Shown here piece after piece: positions 7,837-14,960 of a stretch of DNA of 23,173 bases. The notes beneath the pieces are model-generated. The model was not told the DNA's origin and ran no database searches. It was given only the letters and a program-made list of their open reading frames with translations. Source of the stretch: a virus; IMG/VR virus record IMGVR_UViG_3300009161_000247, positions 1 through 23,173 of that record, one strand, 5' to 3'. Numbering within the stretch: position 1 is the stretch's first letter; each line of letters starts with the position of its first letter. The translations under genes were made by a program, and so were the position numbers.

Positions 7837-9324
7837 ATGCATTCAAATTTACCTGCCTCAAACCCTACTACTACAATTATAGGTAACAAAGAATACACAT
7901 TAAATATTACATTATTTAATGAAATGCCTGTTATGGATAATGATGGTAATATAACCGACAGTACTGTGGAGGGAATTGCATTAAATAAAAATGCAATTCT
8001 TTTATTAGTAATTAATGATAATATTTTTAATCCATTTTCTGAAGCAACTTTAATACTTAATAGTGTTGAAGTATACGAAAAATCAAGCGACGAAAAATTT
8101 TCTTTTAGGGGTAACGGTCGTGATCTGGTATATATTGAGTTTATGTCAAATTTAGAGAGTGACACAACAGTAGCTCCATCCGAAGAAGTAAAGCAAATAT
8201 TAATGATGTCACATGCATTTATTGTAACTGAATGCTGTGATATTCAGTATGATAAAAGAAAGGCTAAAAAGTTAAAATTAGTTGAAGCATTTCAGTATTA
8301 TTTAAATGAAAAAAAGTGCGCATTTAATACAGGCAATAACTCCAATTCAACTGATAGTAATAAAGATAGGTCCATTTTTACCGGTGATATAATACAGTCA
8401 CTTTTATTTGACTGTTTAAAACGTGACTACAATATTAGTGTTGATAATTTAATAGATACAAAAAAATTTGATAGAGGTAAACAGCAAATGTTTCTCTCTT
8501 TTTCAGGCGATGTTAATTTTAGTGATGCAATAAATTATATTAGAAACTATCATTCATGTGAAGATCCTTACAATGATTATGGTATTTTAAATTATGGTAG
8601 ATATAGTAAAAAATTTACTTTTGAATCATTAGGTAAAATATTTAAAGAGCATTCCGAAGCAGATAAAGGACATGGAATTGAAACTTTATTTTTTAATGAT
8701 ACAATAAATCAAAATACTAAAAGCGGTGATATAATAAAATACCCATATTACAGTACTATATTAAGAGAATCAGCGATATTAACATTTAATATTAACAATC
8801 CCAGTAGTAATAGTAGTTCTGATTTTCTTGTAAATGTAGCTAATATATCTACCGGTAAGCCTGTAAATACTTATATAATAGATTTAAAAATAGGTAATAC
8901 AAAAAATATTATTGAAAAATTTACGAAATTGTATATTGATCCATTTAAGCTAATGTACGATAATGTAGAATTAGAACCAAATTTTGATTTAAATGTTAGT
9001 AAATTAAAGAAACAGTCAAAAATATATCAAAACAAAAAAAATGATGAACCTAGAGATGTTTCTGCCGCAACAATAAATCAAACTCAAATCGGTGCGTTTT
9101 TGTTCTTACAAAATACTTATAGTATAGAACTAGAAGGCTTTACTAGCCGTCAATCAGGTAAGTTTATTGATGTTGTAAACAATGGTACTCAAGACATAGG
9201 CGGTACATCTCGATGGGATAAATATCATATGGGTAGACATTTTATAACCTCCGTAAAGCACATAATAACACAGGATAGATACACTAATGTTGTTGAAACA
9301 ATTAAACCTTATAGAATAAAATAA
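7837..9324 (+). CDS. Baseplate hub protein (gp27-like)
   Basis: A 495-residue protein. The start (Y-T-L-N-I-T-L-F-N-E-M-P, then N-I-F-N-P-F-S-E-A-T-L-I-L) and the end (Y-S-I-E-L-E-G-F-T-S-R, W-D-K-Y-H-M-G-R-H-F-I-T-S-V-K-H-I, Y-T-N-V-V-E-T-I-K-P-Y) fit the hub family of gp27 and phage protein D, whose two tube-like domains form the trimeric ring on top of the spike. T4 gp27 has 391 residues; the extra length lies in the middle, with a Ser/Asn-rich linker near 165-180. Position among gp48, gp53 and a possible spike/lysin gene agrees. It starts 2 bases after the preceding stop, so translational coupling is likely. The assignment rests on pattern and context. Confidence 0.55.
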   Translation: MHSNLPASNPTTTIIGNKEYTLNITLFNEMPVMDNDGNITDSTVEGIALNKNAILLLVINDNIFNPFSEATLILNSVEVYEKSSDEKFSFRGNGRDLVYIEFMSNLESDTTVAPSEEVKQILMMSHAFIVTECCDIQYDKRKAKKLKLVEAFQYYLNEKKCAFNTGNNSNSTDSNKDRSIFTGDIIQSLLFDCLKRDYNISVDNLIDTKKFDRGKQQMFLSFSGDVNFSDAINYIRNYHSCEDPYNDYGILNYGRYSKKFTFESLGKIFKEHSEADKGHGIETLFFNDTINQNTKSGDIIKYPYYSTILRESAILTFNINNPSSNSSSDFLVNVANISTGKPVNTYIIDLKIGNTKNIIEKFTKLYIDPFKLMYDNVELEPNFDLNVSKLKKQSKIYQNKKNDEPRDVSAATINQTQIGAFLFLQNTYSIELEGFTSRQSGKFIDVVNNGTQDIGGTSRWDKYHMGRHFITSVKHIITQDRYTNVVETIKPYRIK

Positions 9325-9329
9325 AACAT

Positions 9330-10358
9330 ATGATATTAGCAAAAACATTAGCACCAGAAATATTAGAAGCAATATCAATAGGCCCAGATAGTTCTTATTT
9401 GAGAAATCATACAAACTTATGCGAAACCGCTGATTTATTTGCAACAGAATTAGATTTAATGTATAATTGGAAAGATACTATTTCACAATCTAATCAATTA
9501 AATGCTTATAGAGATTTTACTAAAAAATTTACATTATTAGGACCTGAATTAGATACTAATATGTTAATATTTTTTAGAGATAAAATTAATAGCGGGCCAT
9601 TAGATGTCGTCAACAGAGTAAAATATGAATTAAATAAAGCATTTGAAACAGCCTCAAATATTAAAAATCCGTCAAAAAAGAAAGTATCTGATAGTAATAC
9701 AATAGATAATGATAACCAGTTTTTAAATGCTTTAGCTGAAGCACTTCAAAGTTGCTTAGCTCCTTGTAATTACCTCGAACCTACTAGTGAAAGTGTTGGA
9801 ACGCATGCAAATAAGACTGATGCAGTTGCTTCTTCAGGCTCACCATTATGGGATACTACTTGCGAGTTTTTGCAGGCTCCTATTGGTATGGCAGTCAATA
9901 CGTTTAATAAAATAAATAATCATTTTGCAGCAGAGCATGCAAGCTTATCTCTAGCAGTTGAAAATACTTATAGAAGTAGCCTTTCTTTATTTTTTCCTAA
10001 AGCGAGAGTTGAAAAAGAGAAAGCAGCAGTTGCACAAGGGATGCCATATGTTAGTACTGATAACTTACCATTTACAAGTGATTTGTCCACAACATACAAT
10101 GCTTTTAACAATACTAATATGATAACTAATATTGTTGCGAAAATATTAGGAGACTGTCATAGAATTTCAGATTTTAATCGTAGATTTAATTACCAGGATC
10201 CTAATATGAATCTTGGGAAATCAAAAGATTTTTATATTACAGTTAATAACCATGGATATAAAAATACTATTGATTTAACTGGTAAAGAACAGTTTACAAC
10301 TCCGATTGGTCCCTCAGTAAACGATTTAGTTCCATATAAATACACATACGGTTGTTAA
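9330..10358 (+). CDS. Unrecognised baseplate-region protein (342 aa)
   Basis: I do not recognise the family. The N-terminal 110 residues look helical and acidic. A Lys/Ser/Asp-rich linker follows at about 110-130, then a region with three Cys (near 144, 148 and 180). The end (T-I-D-L-T-G-K-E-Q-F...V-P-Y-K-Y-T-Y) looks β-rich, suggesting a small C-terminal β-domain. No signal peptide, membrane helix or enzyme motif is evident. It lies 5 bases after the gp27-like gene and 4 bases before the possible cell-wall-domain gene, so it most likely belongs to the hub/spike complex or its assembly. The stop is TAA. Confidence 0.5.
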   Translation: MILAKTLAPEILEAISIGPDSSYLRNHTNLCETADLFATELDLMYNWKDTISQSNQLNAYRDFTKKFTLLGPELDTNMLIFFRDKINSGPLDVVNRVKYELNKAFETASNIKNPSKKKVSDSNTIDNDNQFLNALAEALQSCLAPCNYLEPTSESVGTHANKTDAVASSGSPLWDTTCEFLQAPIGMAVNTFNKINNHFAAEHASLSLAVENTYRSSLSLFFPKARVEKEKAAVAQGMPYVSTDNLPFTSDLSTTYNAFNNTNMITNIVAKILGDCHRISDFNRRFNYQDPNMNLGKSKDFYITVNNHGYKNTIDLTGKEQFTTPIGPSVNDLVPYKYTYGC

Positions 10359-10362
10359 AATT

Positions 10363-10959
10363 ATGAATTCATGTAATTATCACAAATTTGATGATGGGCA
10401 AGTACCAAATGGTAATATCGGACCATCCACTGGTGCTTTACAACAAGGTAACGATAATCATCAACACGTGCTTCCTACACCAGCAGTTTTACCAGAAGGG
10501 TATTCGATAGATCCTGAAACGAAAAATATTTTAAATGCAAATGGTGACGTTGTAGGGAATTCCGTTGATAGCGGCGGCAATGTAAATATAGATTTTGACG
10601 GAGGATATGACCCAAGAGGTTATGGCGATCGAACTAGACAAAATAATACATCTCTTGGCAAAAAATTATATAATCCTGATTTACCAGGTGTTGCATTAGT
10701 CAGTAAACAAATAGCTTTAATTAGACAAACAGATCCTAATTTTAAATTGGGCGATAAAGTTGGATTAATGTATAATGGGCAATATCAGGAAGCAGTTTTT
10801 TTTGACCGCGGTGATGACGCTCAGCATCAGCGAAATAATTATTATGGTCATATGGAAATAAATCCACAAGCAGCAACTAATTTCGGTATAAAATTTACTA
10901 GTAACTCAGTAACAAATAGAGGTACACTGCATATAATTGCACTACCTAAAAACCGTTAG
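10363..10959 (+). CDS. Possible hub-associated cell-wall lytic protein (RlpA/GH75-like domain)
   Basis: A 198-residue protein with a low-complexity Gly/Asn/Pro-rich N-terminal half (1-85) and a compact C-terminal domain (about 100-195). In the latter I see G-V-A-L-V-S, G-D-K-V-G-L-M-Y-N-G, a short loop to V-F-F-D-R-G-D (Asp148-Arg149-Gly150), and I-N-P-Q-A-A-T-N-F-G-I. That order resembles double-psi β-barrel domains of RlpA lytic transglycosylases (D-R-G-P then I-D-L-S-x-A-A-A-x-x-L-G) and GH75 chitosanases (G-D-x-G-P then A-x-x-L-G-I). Following hub genes where T4 keeps the gp5 lysozyme, it could open peptidoglycan during entry. The domain call is pattern-based only; a structural spike or needle protein is the alternative. 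Its TAG overlaps the stop of the opposing gene. Confidence 0.5.
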   Translation: MNSCNYHKFDDGQVPNGNIGPSTGALQQGNDNHQHVLPTPAVLPEGYSIDPETKNILNANGDVVGNSVDSGGNVNIDFDGGYDPRGYGDRTRQNNTSLGKKLYNPDLPGVALVSKQIALIRQTDPNFKLGDKVGLMYNGQYQEAVFFDRGDDAQHQRNNYYGHMEINPQAATNFGIKFTSNSVTNRGTLHIIALPKNR

Positions 10960-11435
10960 TCATTTCCAATTTCAAGTAAATCAACATTAATAATCTTTGC
11001 ATCCTCAATTAACTGCGCACTATTAAGTAACTGCTTCATTAACTCTTCTCTGGTTAACAGCAACTTTACCCCAATTGCAGTATCTAATTCTTCTCGCCTA
11101 CTATTAATATCCATCTCTTTAATTTTAATTAAAGTATTGTTTTTCTTTTCAGTAGATAAAAGGTTGTTCAAAGTATTGACTGCAGTTGCCGTTGCTTTGA
11201 CCAAATCCGCTAATGCTGTAACATCCTCAGCATTAGGAGCACTTGTAACATAGTCTTTAACTAGCTCTACAGCTTCGGAGCTACTTTTTACTAATTCACT
11301 AGTGTGCTTTAAAATAAATGCTTCTAGATTATCTTTAGTAACCGCGGGAAAAGCTTCTACCTTTTTTATTACTGTATTGTTAGCGCGTAACTGATCAAGT
11401 ATACCATCAACTGTGTCATCTAAATCGTCATTCAT
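10956..11435 (-). CDS. Helical protein, possibly terminase small subunit (gp16-like)
   Basis: A 159-residue protein when started at the ATG at 11435 (M-N-D-D-L-D-D). A longer frame reaches 11504 but would cross the promoter-like motif and has no support. The protein is almost all helix, with an acidic start and a central region L-V-K-S-S-S-E-A-V-E-L-V-K-D-Y, A-L-A-D-L-V-K-A, then T-L-N-N-L-L-S-T-E-K-K. This spacing resembles small terminase subunits of T4-like phages (a helix pair of the type ‘E-A-L-E… P-R-A-x-E-V… L-I-K… L-L-D-L-H-K-K’), which bind the DNA end and regulate the large subunit. Length matches T4 gp16 (164 residues). A scaffold or other assembly factor remains possible. It converges on the preceding gene with stops overlapping in TTAG. 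Confidence 0.5.
   Translation of the reverse strand: MNDDLDDTVDGILDQLRANNTVIKKVEAFPAVTKDNLEAFILKHTSELVKSSSEAVELVKDYVTSAPNAEDVTALADLVKATATAVNTLNNLLSTEKKNNTLIKIKEMDINSRREELDTAIGVKLLLTREELMKQLLNSAQLIEDAKIINVDLLEIGND
11262..11289 (+). terminator. Weak plus-strand terminator candidate inside the opposing gene
   Basis: TAGCTC (11262-11267) pairs with GAGCTA (11278-11283), extendable by one T-G pair, followed by C and five T (11285-11289). It lies about 300 bases past the stop of the plus-strand gene at 10959, within the minus-strand gene. The short stem makes it uncertain, but the arrangement resembles the stronger hairpin at 12984. Confidence 0.35.
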
Positions 11436-11449
11436 AATTAGTCTAACTG

Positions 11450-11455
11450 TATTTA
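11450..11455 (-). promoter_or_regulatory. Late-promoter-like TAAATA for the minus-strand gene
   Basis: On the minus strand ACTAAATAC ends 14 nt before the ATG at 11435. With T4 late geometry the leader would be about 9 nt, longer than at the other sites here. It is a single motif, so evidence is modest. Confidence 0.4.
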
Positions 11456-11483
11456 GTATTATGAATGAGTTATTCAACAATTC

Positions 11484-11511
11484 TTGCTTTATTACGGAAA
11501 CCATCTATAAT
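11484..11511 (+). promoter_or_regulatory. Sigma70-like promoter for dUTPase and clamp loader
   Basis: A perfect -10 hexamer TATAAT lies at 11506-11511, with a TTGCTT at 11484-11489 as a partial -35, 16 bases apart. The ATG of the dUTPase begins 7 bases after the -10, so the transcript would start at or next to the start codon. A host-type promoter suits early or middle expression of replication genes, unlike the TAAATA elements at the structural genes. Confidence 0.5.
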
Positions 11512-11517
11512 ACAAAT

Positions 11518-11955
11518 ATGATTGAAAAAATTGAAATTAAATTCGTTAAAACTCACCAAAACGCCCTACTTCCGACTAAAGCATATGATGGAGATAATTG
11601 TTATGATATCTATGCTGTCGAAGGTGTAATTGTACCAGCAAAAGGATCTGCAGTGGTTCAAGTCGGATTAACTGTTGGTTATATTACCCCTGGTTTTGGA
11701 TTTGTTATTAAGTCGCGTTCAGGTCTTAGCTTTAAGAATGATATCCAAGCTCATGCAGGTGAAATTGATAATGGATATCGCGGGGATATGGGGGTTAAAC
11801 TGTATAATCATAATGATATCGATTATACTGTTAATCGAGGAGATAGAGTGGCTCAGTTCAAAGTTGAAAAAGTCTGGTTAACTACTCTTAGCTTTATTGA
11901 TGAAATCATTCCTGCAGATCGAGGCAGTCAAGGTCGAGGAAGCTCTGGACAATAA
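11518..11955 (+). CDS. dut: dUTP diphosphatase (trimeric dUTPase)
   Basis: A 145-residue enzyme that hydrolyses dUTP to dUMP and pyrophosphate, keeping uracil out of DNA and supplying dUMP for dTMP synthesis. All five trimeric dUTPase motifs are present: 1, A-Y-D-G-D-N-C-Y-D-I-Y-A (22-33); 2, R-S-G-L-S (67-71); 3, G-E-I-D-N-G-Y-R-G-D (81-90) with the catalytic Asp84 and Tyr87; 4, G-D-R-V-A-Q-F (108-114); 5, R-G-S-Q-G-R-G-S-S-G (135-144). In motif 5 the usual Phe that stacks on the uracil is Arg140. The ATG at 11518 is chosen because motif 1 then sits at the normal distance and the sequence before it holds a promoter. Longer starts at 11413 and 11461 would overlap the opposite gene or its promoter. 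The clamp-loader gene follows after 6 bases. Confidence 0.95.
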   Translation: MIEKIEIKFVKTHQNALLPTKAYDGDNCYDIYAVEGVIVPAKGSAVVQVGLTVGYITPGFGFVIKSRSGLSFKNDIQAHAGEIDNGYRGDMGVKLYNHNDIDYTVNRGDRVAQFKVEKVWLTTLSFIDEIIPADRGSQGRGSSGQ

Positions 11956-11961
11956 TAGCGC

Positions 11962-12897
11962 ATGATTAATTTAGATTTAATTTGGTGTGAGCGTTATAGA
12001 CCTAATTCATTGAGTGAATTAGTTGTACCTAAAGATACTTTTAACCAATTGCAGTTATATGGTGAGAAAGAAACTATTCCGAACTTAATTTTAGTAGGAA
12101 CACCAGGTATTGGTAAGAGTTCGATGGCGAAGATTATTGTAAAGGATGTTTTGAAGTGTGACTACTTATACATTAATGCTAGTGATGAGTCAGGTATTGA
12201 TACGATTCGTAATAAGGTTATTGGCTTTGCTCAGACTAAGTCAATGAATGGTGGCATTAAGGTTGTTATTCTTGATGAAGCATGCGGAATTACTTGTGAT
12301 GCACAAAGAGCATTAAGAAATGTTATGGAGGAGTATGCAACTAATACTCGGTTCATTATTACTGCGAACTATATTCATAAGATCATACCTGCATTGCAAA
12401 GTCGATGTATGTCGCTTTCGTTTAATTATGATATCCATGATGTTGTAAAGCGCTGTGTATATATTCTCAATAAAGAGAATGTTAAAATACCTGATGATCA
12501 ACGAGTAAAATTAATTGAGCTAATTCGTTCTACTTTTCCAGATATTAGAAAAATTATTAATTACTTACAAAAATACTCTATTGGTGGAGTATTGAGTATT
12601 GATAACTTTAATCTTGTAGAGACGTTTATTACTGAAGTTTGGAATGGCATTAAAGACTTAGATTTAATGTCGCTTCGTAAATTCATTATTACAAATGAAT
12701 CAAGCTTCCAAGCTGATTATCATATGCTACTAAAAGTTATCTTAAATAAGCTATACGAGAGTACGATTAATGTAGGTAAAAAACGTGAAGGTATTCTAAT
12801 TATCTCTGAATACATGTATCGACATAGCTTTGTGATTGATGCTGAGATTAATGCATACTCAGCTTTAATTAGCTTACAGAATTGCTTATACTCTTAA
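11962..12897 (+). CDS. gp44: Sliding-clamp loader ATPase subunit (gp44-like, RFC small-subunit type)
   Basis: A 311-residue AAA+ ATPase that, with a gp62-type partner, opens the gp45 sliding clamp and loads it on primer-template junctions. Motifs are: W-C-E-R-Y-R-P near the start (8-14); Walker A G-T-P-G-I-G-K-S (46-53); Walker B V-V-I-L-D-E-A-C (101-108); sensor 1 T-A-N (134-136); and S-R-C (147-149), the arginine finger of RFC/gp44 small subunits. Length matches T4 gp44 (319). Unlike in T4, no gp45 or gp62 gene adjoins; the partner here is dUTPase, presumably on the same mRNA. The end overlaps the stop of the converging gene (TTAA, 12894-12897), and a strong hairpin 87 bases further on terminates this transcript. 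Confidence 0.95.
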   Translation: MINLDLIWCERYRPNSLSELVVPKDTFNQLQLYGEKETIPNLILVGTPGIGKSSMAKIIVKDVLKCDYLYINASDESGIDTIRNKVIGFAQTKSMNGGIKVVILDEACGITCDAQRALRNVMEEYATNTRFIITANYIHKIIPALQSRCMSLSFNYDIHDVVKRCVYILNKENVKIPDDQRVKLIELIRSTFPDIRKIINYLQKYSIGGVLSIDNFNLVETFITEVWNGIKDLDLMSLRKFIITNESSFQADYHMLLKVILNKLYESTINVGKKREGILIISEYMYRHSFVIDAEINAYSALISLQNCLYS

Positions 12898-13475
12898 AAT
12901 CCTTTTAAGTAATTAATAGTATAGCTATCAACCGAGGGAGAAGAGGCTCCTTTAGGTGTATTAGAAGGAATCTTAACATATTTAGATGGCAGAGATAATT
13001 GTGTCTTTGCCATCTTTTTATCGTTGACCATAGTCTGACGAGAAATATGTTTATCATCAGCTTTAAACTCAATTGGAGTTATTTGTTGATTATTTGGTCG
13101 CGTGAGTGAATCAGGAATAGGAGCAAGACCAGGTGAAAAGTCCAGAGGCATGACTAGATCAGGTGCAATGGTGCAATAGTGTGTATATCTGCCACCGCTG
13201 TTATCGAGAGCGATATTTAGTGCTACCTCACCATTCATATTTTCATCATTACCAGGTGCACGTGATGGATATTTATTATTAATGCCGGTCACTCGAATAT
13301 TCAGACCGGTTTCTATCATATGGTCAATTAGTTTTTGAGTTACTGCTGGCATACTCTTAAATGATTCAGATGATTTAAATTTATCAACAAATTTAATACA
13401 ATCACCAATTAAAAACCCACCACGGGTATAACGGGTTATTTGGGACTCACATATTTTTAAAAATTGCTTACTCAT
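12894..13475 (-). CDS. Conserved protein of unknown function (193 aa)
   Basis: I know no function. The N-terminal 65 residues (K-I-C-E-S-Q-I-T-R-Y-T-R-G-G-F-L-I-G-D-C-I-K-F, then N-I-R-V-T-G-I-N-N-K-Y-P) have the look of a conserved protein seen in T4-like marine phages, with a small β-domain in which G-F-L-I-G-D-C-I-K-F is a strand pair. The second half (P-L-D-F-S-P-G-L-A-P-I-P and the Ser/Pro/Lys-rich stretch to the end) looks extended and probably disordered. No membrane segment or catalytic motif is evident. It is transcribed from a late-promoter-like element that forms a palindrome with the one of gp25, so it is probably a late, possibly virion-associated protein. Its 3' part carries on the other strand the terminator of the clamp-loader transcript. 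Confidence 0.7.
   Translation of the reverse strand: MSKQFLKICESQITRYTRGGFLIGDCIKFVDKFKSSESFKSMPAVTQKLIDHMIETGLNIRVTGINNKYPSRAPGNDENMNGEVALNIALDNSGGRYTHYCTIAPDLVMPLDFSPGLAPIPDSLTRPNNQQITPIEFKADDKHISRQTMVNDKKMAKTQLSLPSKYVKIPSNTPKGASSPSVDSYTINYLKGF
12984..13019 (+). terminator. Rho-independent terminator of the dUTPase/clamp-loader transcript
   Basis: AGATGGCA (12984-12991) pairs perfectly with TGCCATCT (13008-13015); four more inner pairs (one G-T) lengthen the stem to 12 bp around an 8-base loop. The T run covers 13015-13019. It functions on the plus strand, 87 bases after the clamp-loader stop, entirely inside the coding part of the opposing gene. Confidence 0.75.
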
Positions 13476-13481
13476 TATTAT

Positions 13482-13502
13482 TATTTATGCCTAGCATAAA
13501 TA
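13482..13502. promoter_or_regulatory. Palindromic pair of divergent late-promoter-like elements
   Basis: TATTTATGC (13482-13490), a 3-base CTA spacer, and GCATAAATA (13494-13502) form a perfect 9-bp inverted repeat. Read on either strand it gives GCATAAATA. The plus copy ends 5 nt before the ATG of gp25 (13508), and the minus copy ends 6 nt before the ATG of the minus-strand gene (13475). The start-to-start distance leaves room for only one polymerase at a time. Confidence 0.6.
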
Positions 13503-13507
13503 TTTTT

Positions 13508-13984
13508 ATGTCAAATATTATAATAGACACGTTACCAGTCGCACAATTAGGTAGTCAGGGATATTTATATGCTGATCTTCATCTAGATTTAAAGCAAGGT
13601 ATTTTATTAAATGATCAGCTACACAAAACTCCGCAAATTTCGGATATTGTTAGCGATTTTGATTTAAATGCTGTACGCAATTCAATGGTTACTTTATTTA
13701 CAACTTCTCCTGGCGAAAAGATTTTATCACCAGAATACGGTCTTAATTTAAAAGGTTTTTTATTTAACCCAATTACAGAATATACTGGCAGAATAATTGC
13801 ATCAAAAATTATTAGAAATGTTAGCTTATTTGAACCTAGAGTCAAATTAACAGATATTGACGTTACTGCAGATATAGAAAGTCAGCAATATACTATAATT
13901 ATTCAGTTTGATATACCAACATTAGGAGTTGTAGGAGTCAAATTAGCCGGTGCAATTAATGATGTAGGATTTCAATTTATTTAA
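13508..13984 (+). CDS. gp25: Baseplate wedge protein gp25 (GPW/gp25 family)
   Basis: A 158-residue protein with the gp25/W pattern: D-L-N-A-V-R-N-S-M-V-T-L-F-T-T-S-P-G-E-K-I-L-S-P-E-Y-G as the core (about 51-77), then L-F-N-P-I-T, and a F-E-P-R-V-K-L-T-D-I-D-V segment. gp25 forms the inner disc of the baseplate, where the sheath is initiated, and binds gp6 and gp53. T4 gp25 has 132 residues; the extra ones are N-terminal. The ATG at 13508 is preferred over the in-frame one at 13487 because the promoter palindrome lies between them. The next gene begins 4 bases after the stop. Confidence 0.92.
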   Translation: MSNIIIDTLPVAQLGSQGYLYADLHLDLKQGILLNDQLHKTPQISDIVSDFDLNAVRNSMVTLFTTSPGEKILSPEYGLNLKGFLFNPITEYTGRIIASKIIRNVSLFEPRVKLTDIDVTADIESQQYTIIIQFDIPTLGVVGVKLAGAINDVGFQFI

Positions 13985-13988
13985 AATT

Positions 13989-14831
13989 ATGATTACATTT
14001 AAGCAATTTTTAGTAGAATCTAATTTTAATGTGTTACCGAGGTATATAGTAGATCAACTTAGAAAAATAGTCGCGGATTATATTGATAGAGGATGTAAGA
14101 CTATAAAATACAAACCAATTACTCACTTAAGTTTATTGGGATATGTAAACATAAATCATTTAAATAAAACTCAATATAAAATACCTTTAACTTTTACAAA
14201 ATTTTTAGATCAAGGTGGAGAAATGACAGAGATATATAAAAATGTTAATAATAAGTTAGTGTCCTCATTGCAGATTAGCATATCATTAAACGAAGGTAAA
14301 AATATTAAAAACAAAAAACAAGAAATAAAATTATATCAGTTACTTGTTCACGAGACATCGCATGTAATAGATGAGCTTTTAAAGAGATTTAAAACTAAAT
14401 CACAAGAGTCATACAATAAAATACGTATACGTATGGATCAACTGAATGCAGGGGCTCCTGCAAAAGATAATATATATTATGATGAAAGGGAATCATTATA
14501 TAGAGATTATATAATGCATCCAATTGAGAAGTCACCAATTTCATCCGAAATACATCACGCTATTGTGGAATATTATTTAAACATTAAAACAAGGCCAGCG
14601 AGGCAATTATTTTTAAAACAGTTGGAATTATTTATTAAGTCCGATCTCGATACATATTTTGGTAAAAATCCAGAGTTAAAGCTTCCACAATTTTTATTAT
14701 ATAGTGACTATTTGAGAGGTTTTTTTAAGAGGCTGGAGCCAGGTAGTAAATTATACAAAAAAATAAAATTAAGTTTACTAAACCTGTATAACAACTTATC
14801 CAGAGTTAAAGCTTCCACAATTTTTATATAG
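13989..14831 (+). CDS. HExxH metallopeptidase-like protein A with capsid-targeting-like N-terminus
   Basis: A 280-residue protein, first of three tandem paralogues. The first ten residues, M-I-T-F-K-Q-F-L-V-E, match the pattern of the T4 internal-protein targeting peptide (…Y/F-x-x-F-I-x-E), with the L-x-E that the T4 prohead protease cuts after. A conserved helical segment follows (S-N-F-N-V-L-P-x-Y-I, 11-20). The zinc-binding motif H-E-T-S-H is at 121-125, and a second conserved block H-P-I-E (177-180)…S-S-E-I-H-H (185-190) could supply the third ligand, as in gluzincins. It is coupled to gp25 (4 bases) and has no promoter of its own. A tandem duplication at its 3' end replaces its natural last residues, so the end S-R-V-K-A-S-T-I-F-I is read from the duplicate. 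Substrate unknown; activity untested. Confidence 0.7.
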   Translation: MITFKQFLVESNFNVLPRYIVDQLRKIVADYIDRGCKTIKYKPITHLSLLGYVNINHLNKTQYKIPLTFTKFLDQGGEMTEIYKNVNNKLVSSLQISISLNEGKNIKNKKQEIKLYQLLVHETSHVIDELLKRFKTKSQESYNKIRIRMDQLNAGAPAKDNIYYDERESLYRDYIMHPIEKSPISSEIHHAIVEYYLNIKTRPARQLFLKQLELFIKSDLDTYFGKNPELKLPQFLLYSDYLRGFFKRLEPGSKLYKKIKLSLLNLYNNLSRVKASTIFI

Positions 14832-14912
14832 TGACTAATTGAGAGGTTTTTTAAGAGGCTGGAGCCAAGTAGTAAATTATACAAAAAAATAAAATTAAGT
14901 TTACCAAATAAC
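14669..14912 (+). repeat. Tandem duplication of the 3' end of metallopeptidase-like gene A
   Basis: Copy 1 (14669-14798) is coding; copy 2 begins at 14799, exactly 130 bases on, with the same TCCAGAGTTAAAGCTTCCAC start. Copy 2 has lost TTA after the first 28 bases, one T in a T run, and several bases near its end, plus scattered changes. It is largely outside any gene and is decaying. It fills most of the 129-base gap before the next gene. Confidence 0.9.
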
Positions 14913-14949
14913 TTACTTGTACGTTATAACCTTAACTTAAGATAATTAC

Positions 14950-14955
14950 TAAATA
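14950..14955 (+). promoter_or_regulatory. Late-promoter-like TAAATA, 5 nt before gene B
   Basis: ACTAAATA ends exactly 5 nt before the ATG at 14961, in an otherwise degenerate stretch of duplicated sequence. It predicts a leaderless mRNA for metallopeptidase-like gene B. Confidence 0.55.
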
Positions 14956-14960
14956 TTAAT

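Noticed and set aside
11117-11134. CTTTAATT/AATTAAAG palindrome as terminator
   Set aside because: Only A/T pairs and no directly following T run.
11413-11517. Longer N-terminus for dUTPase (starts at 11413 or 11461)
   Set aside because: It would overlap the opposing gene and both promoter-like elements, and adds residues not found before dUTPase motif 1.
12840-12862. GCTGAG/CTCAGC hairpin near the end of the clamp-loader gene as terminator
   Set aside because: Short stem inside the coding part, only three T follow, and a much stronger hairpin lies at 12984.
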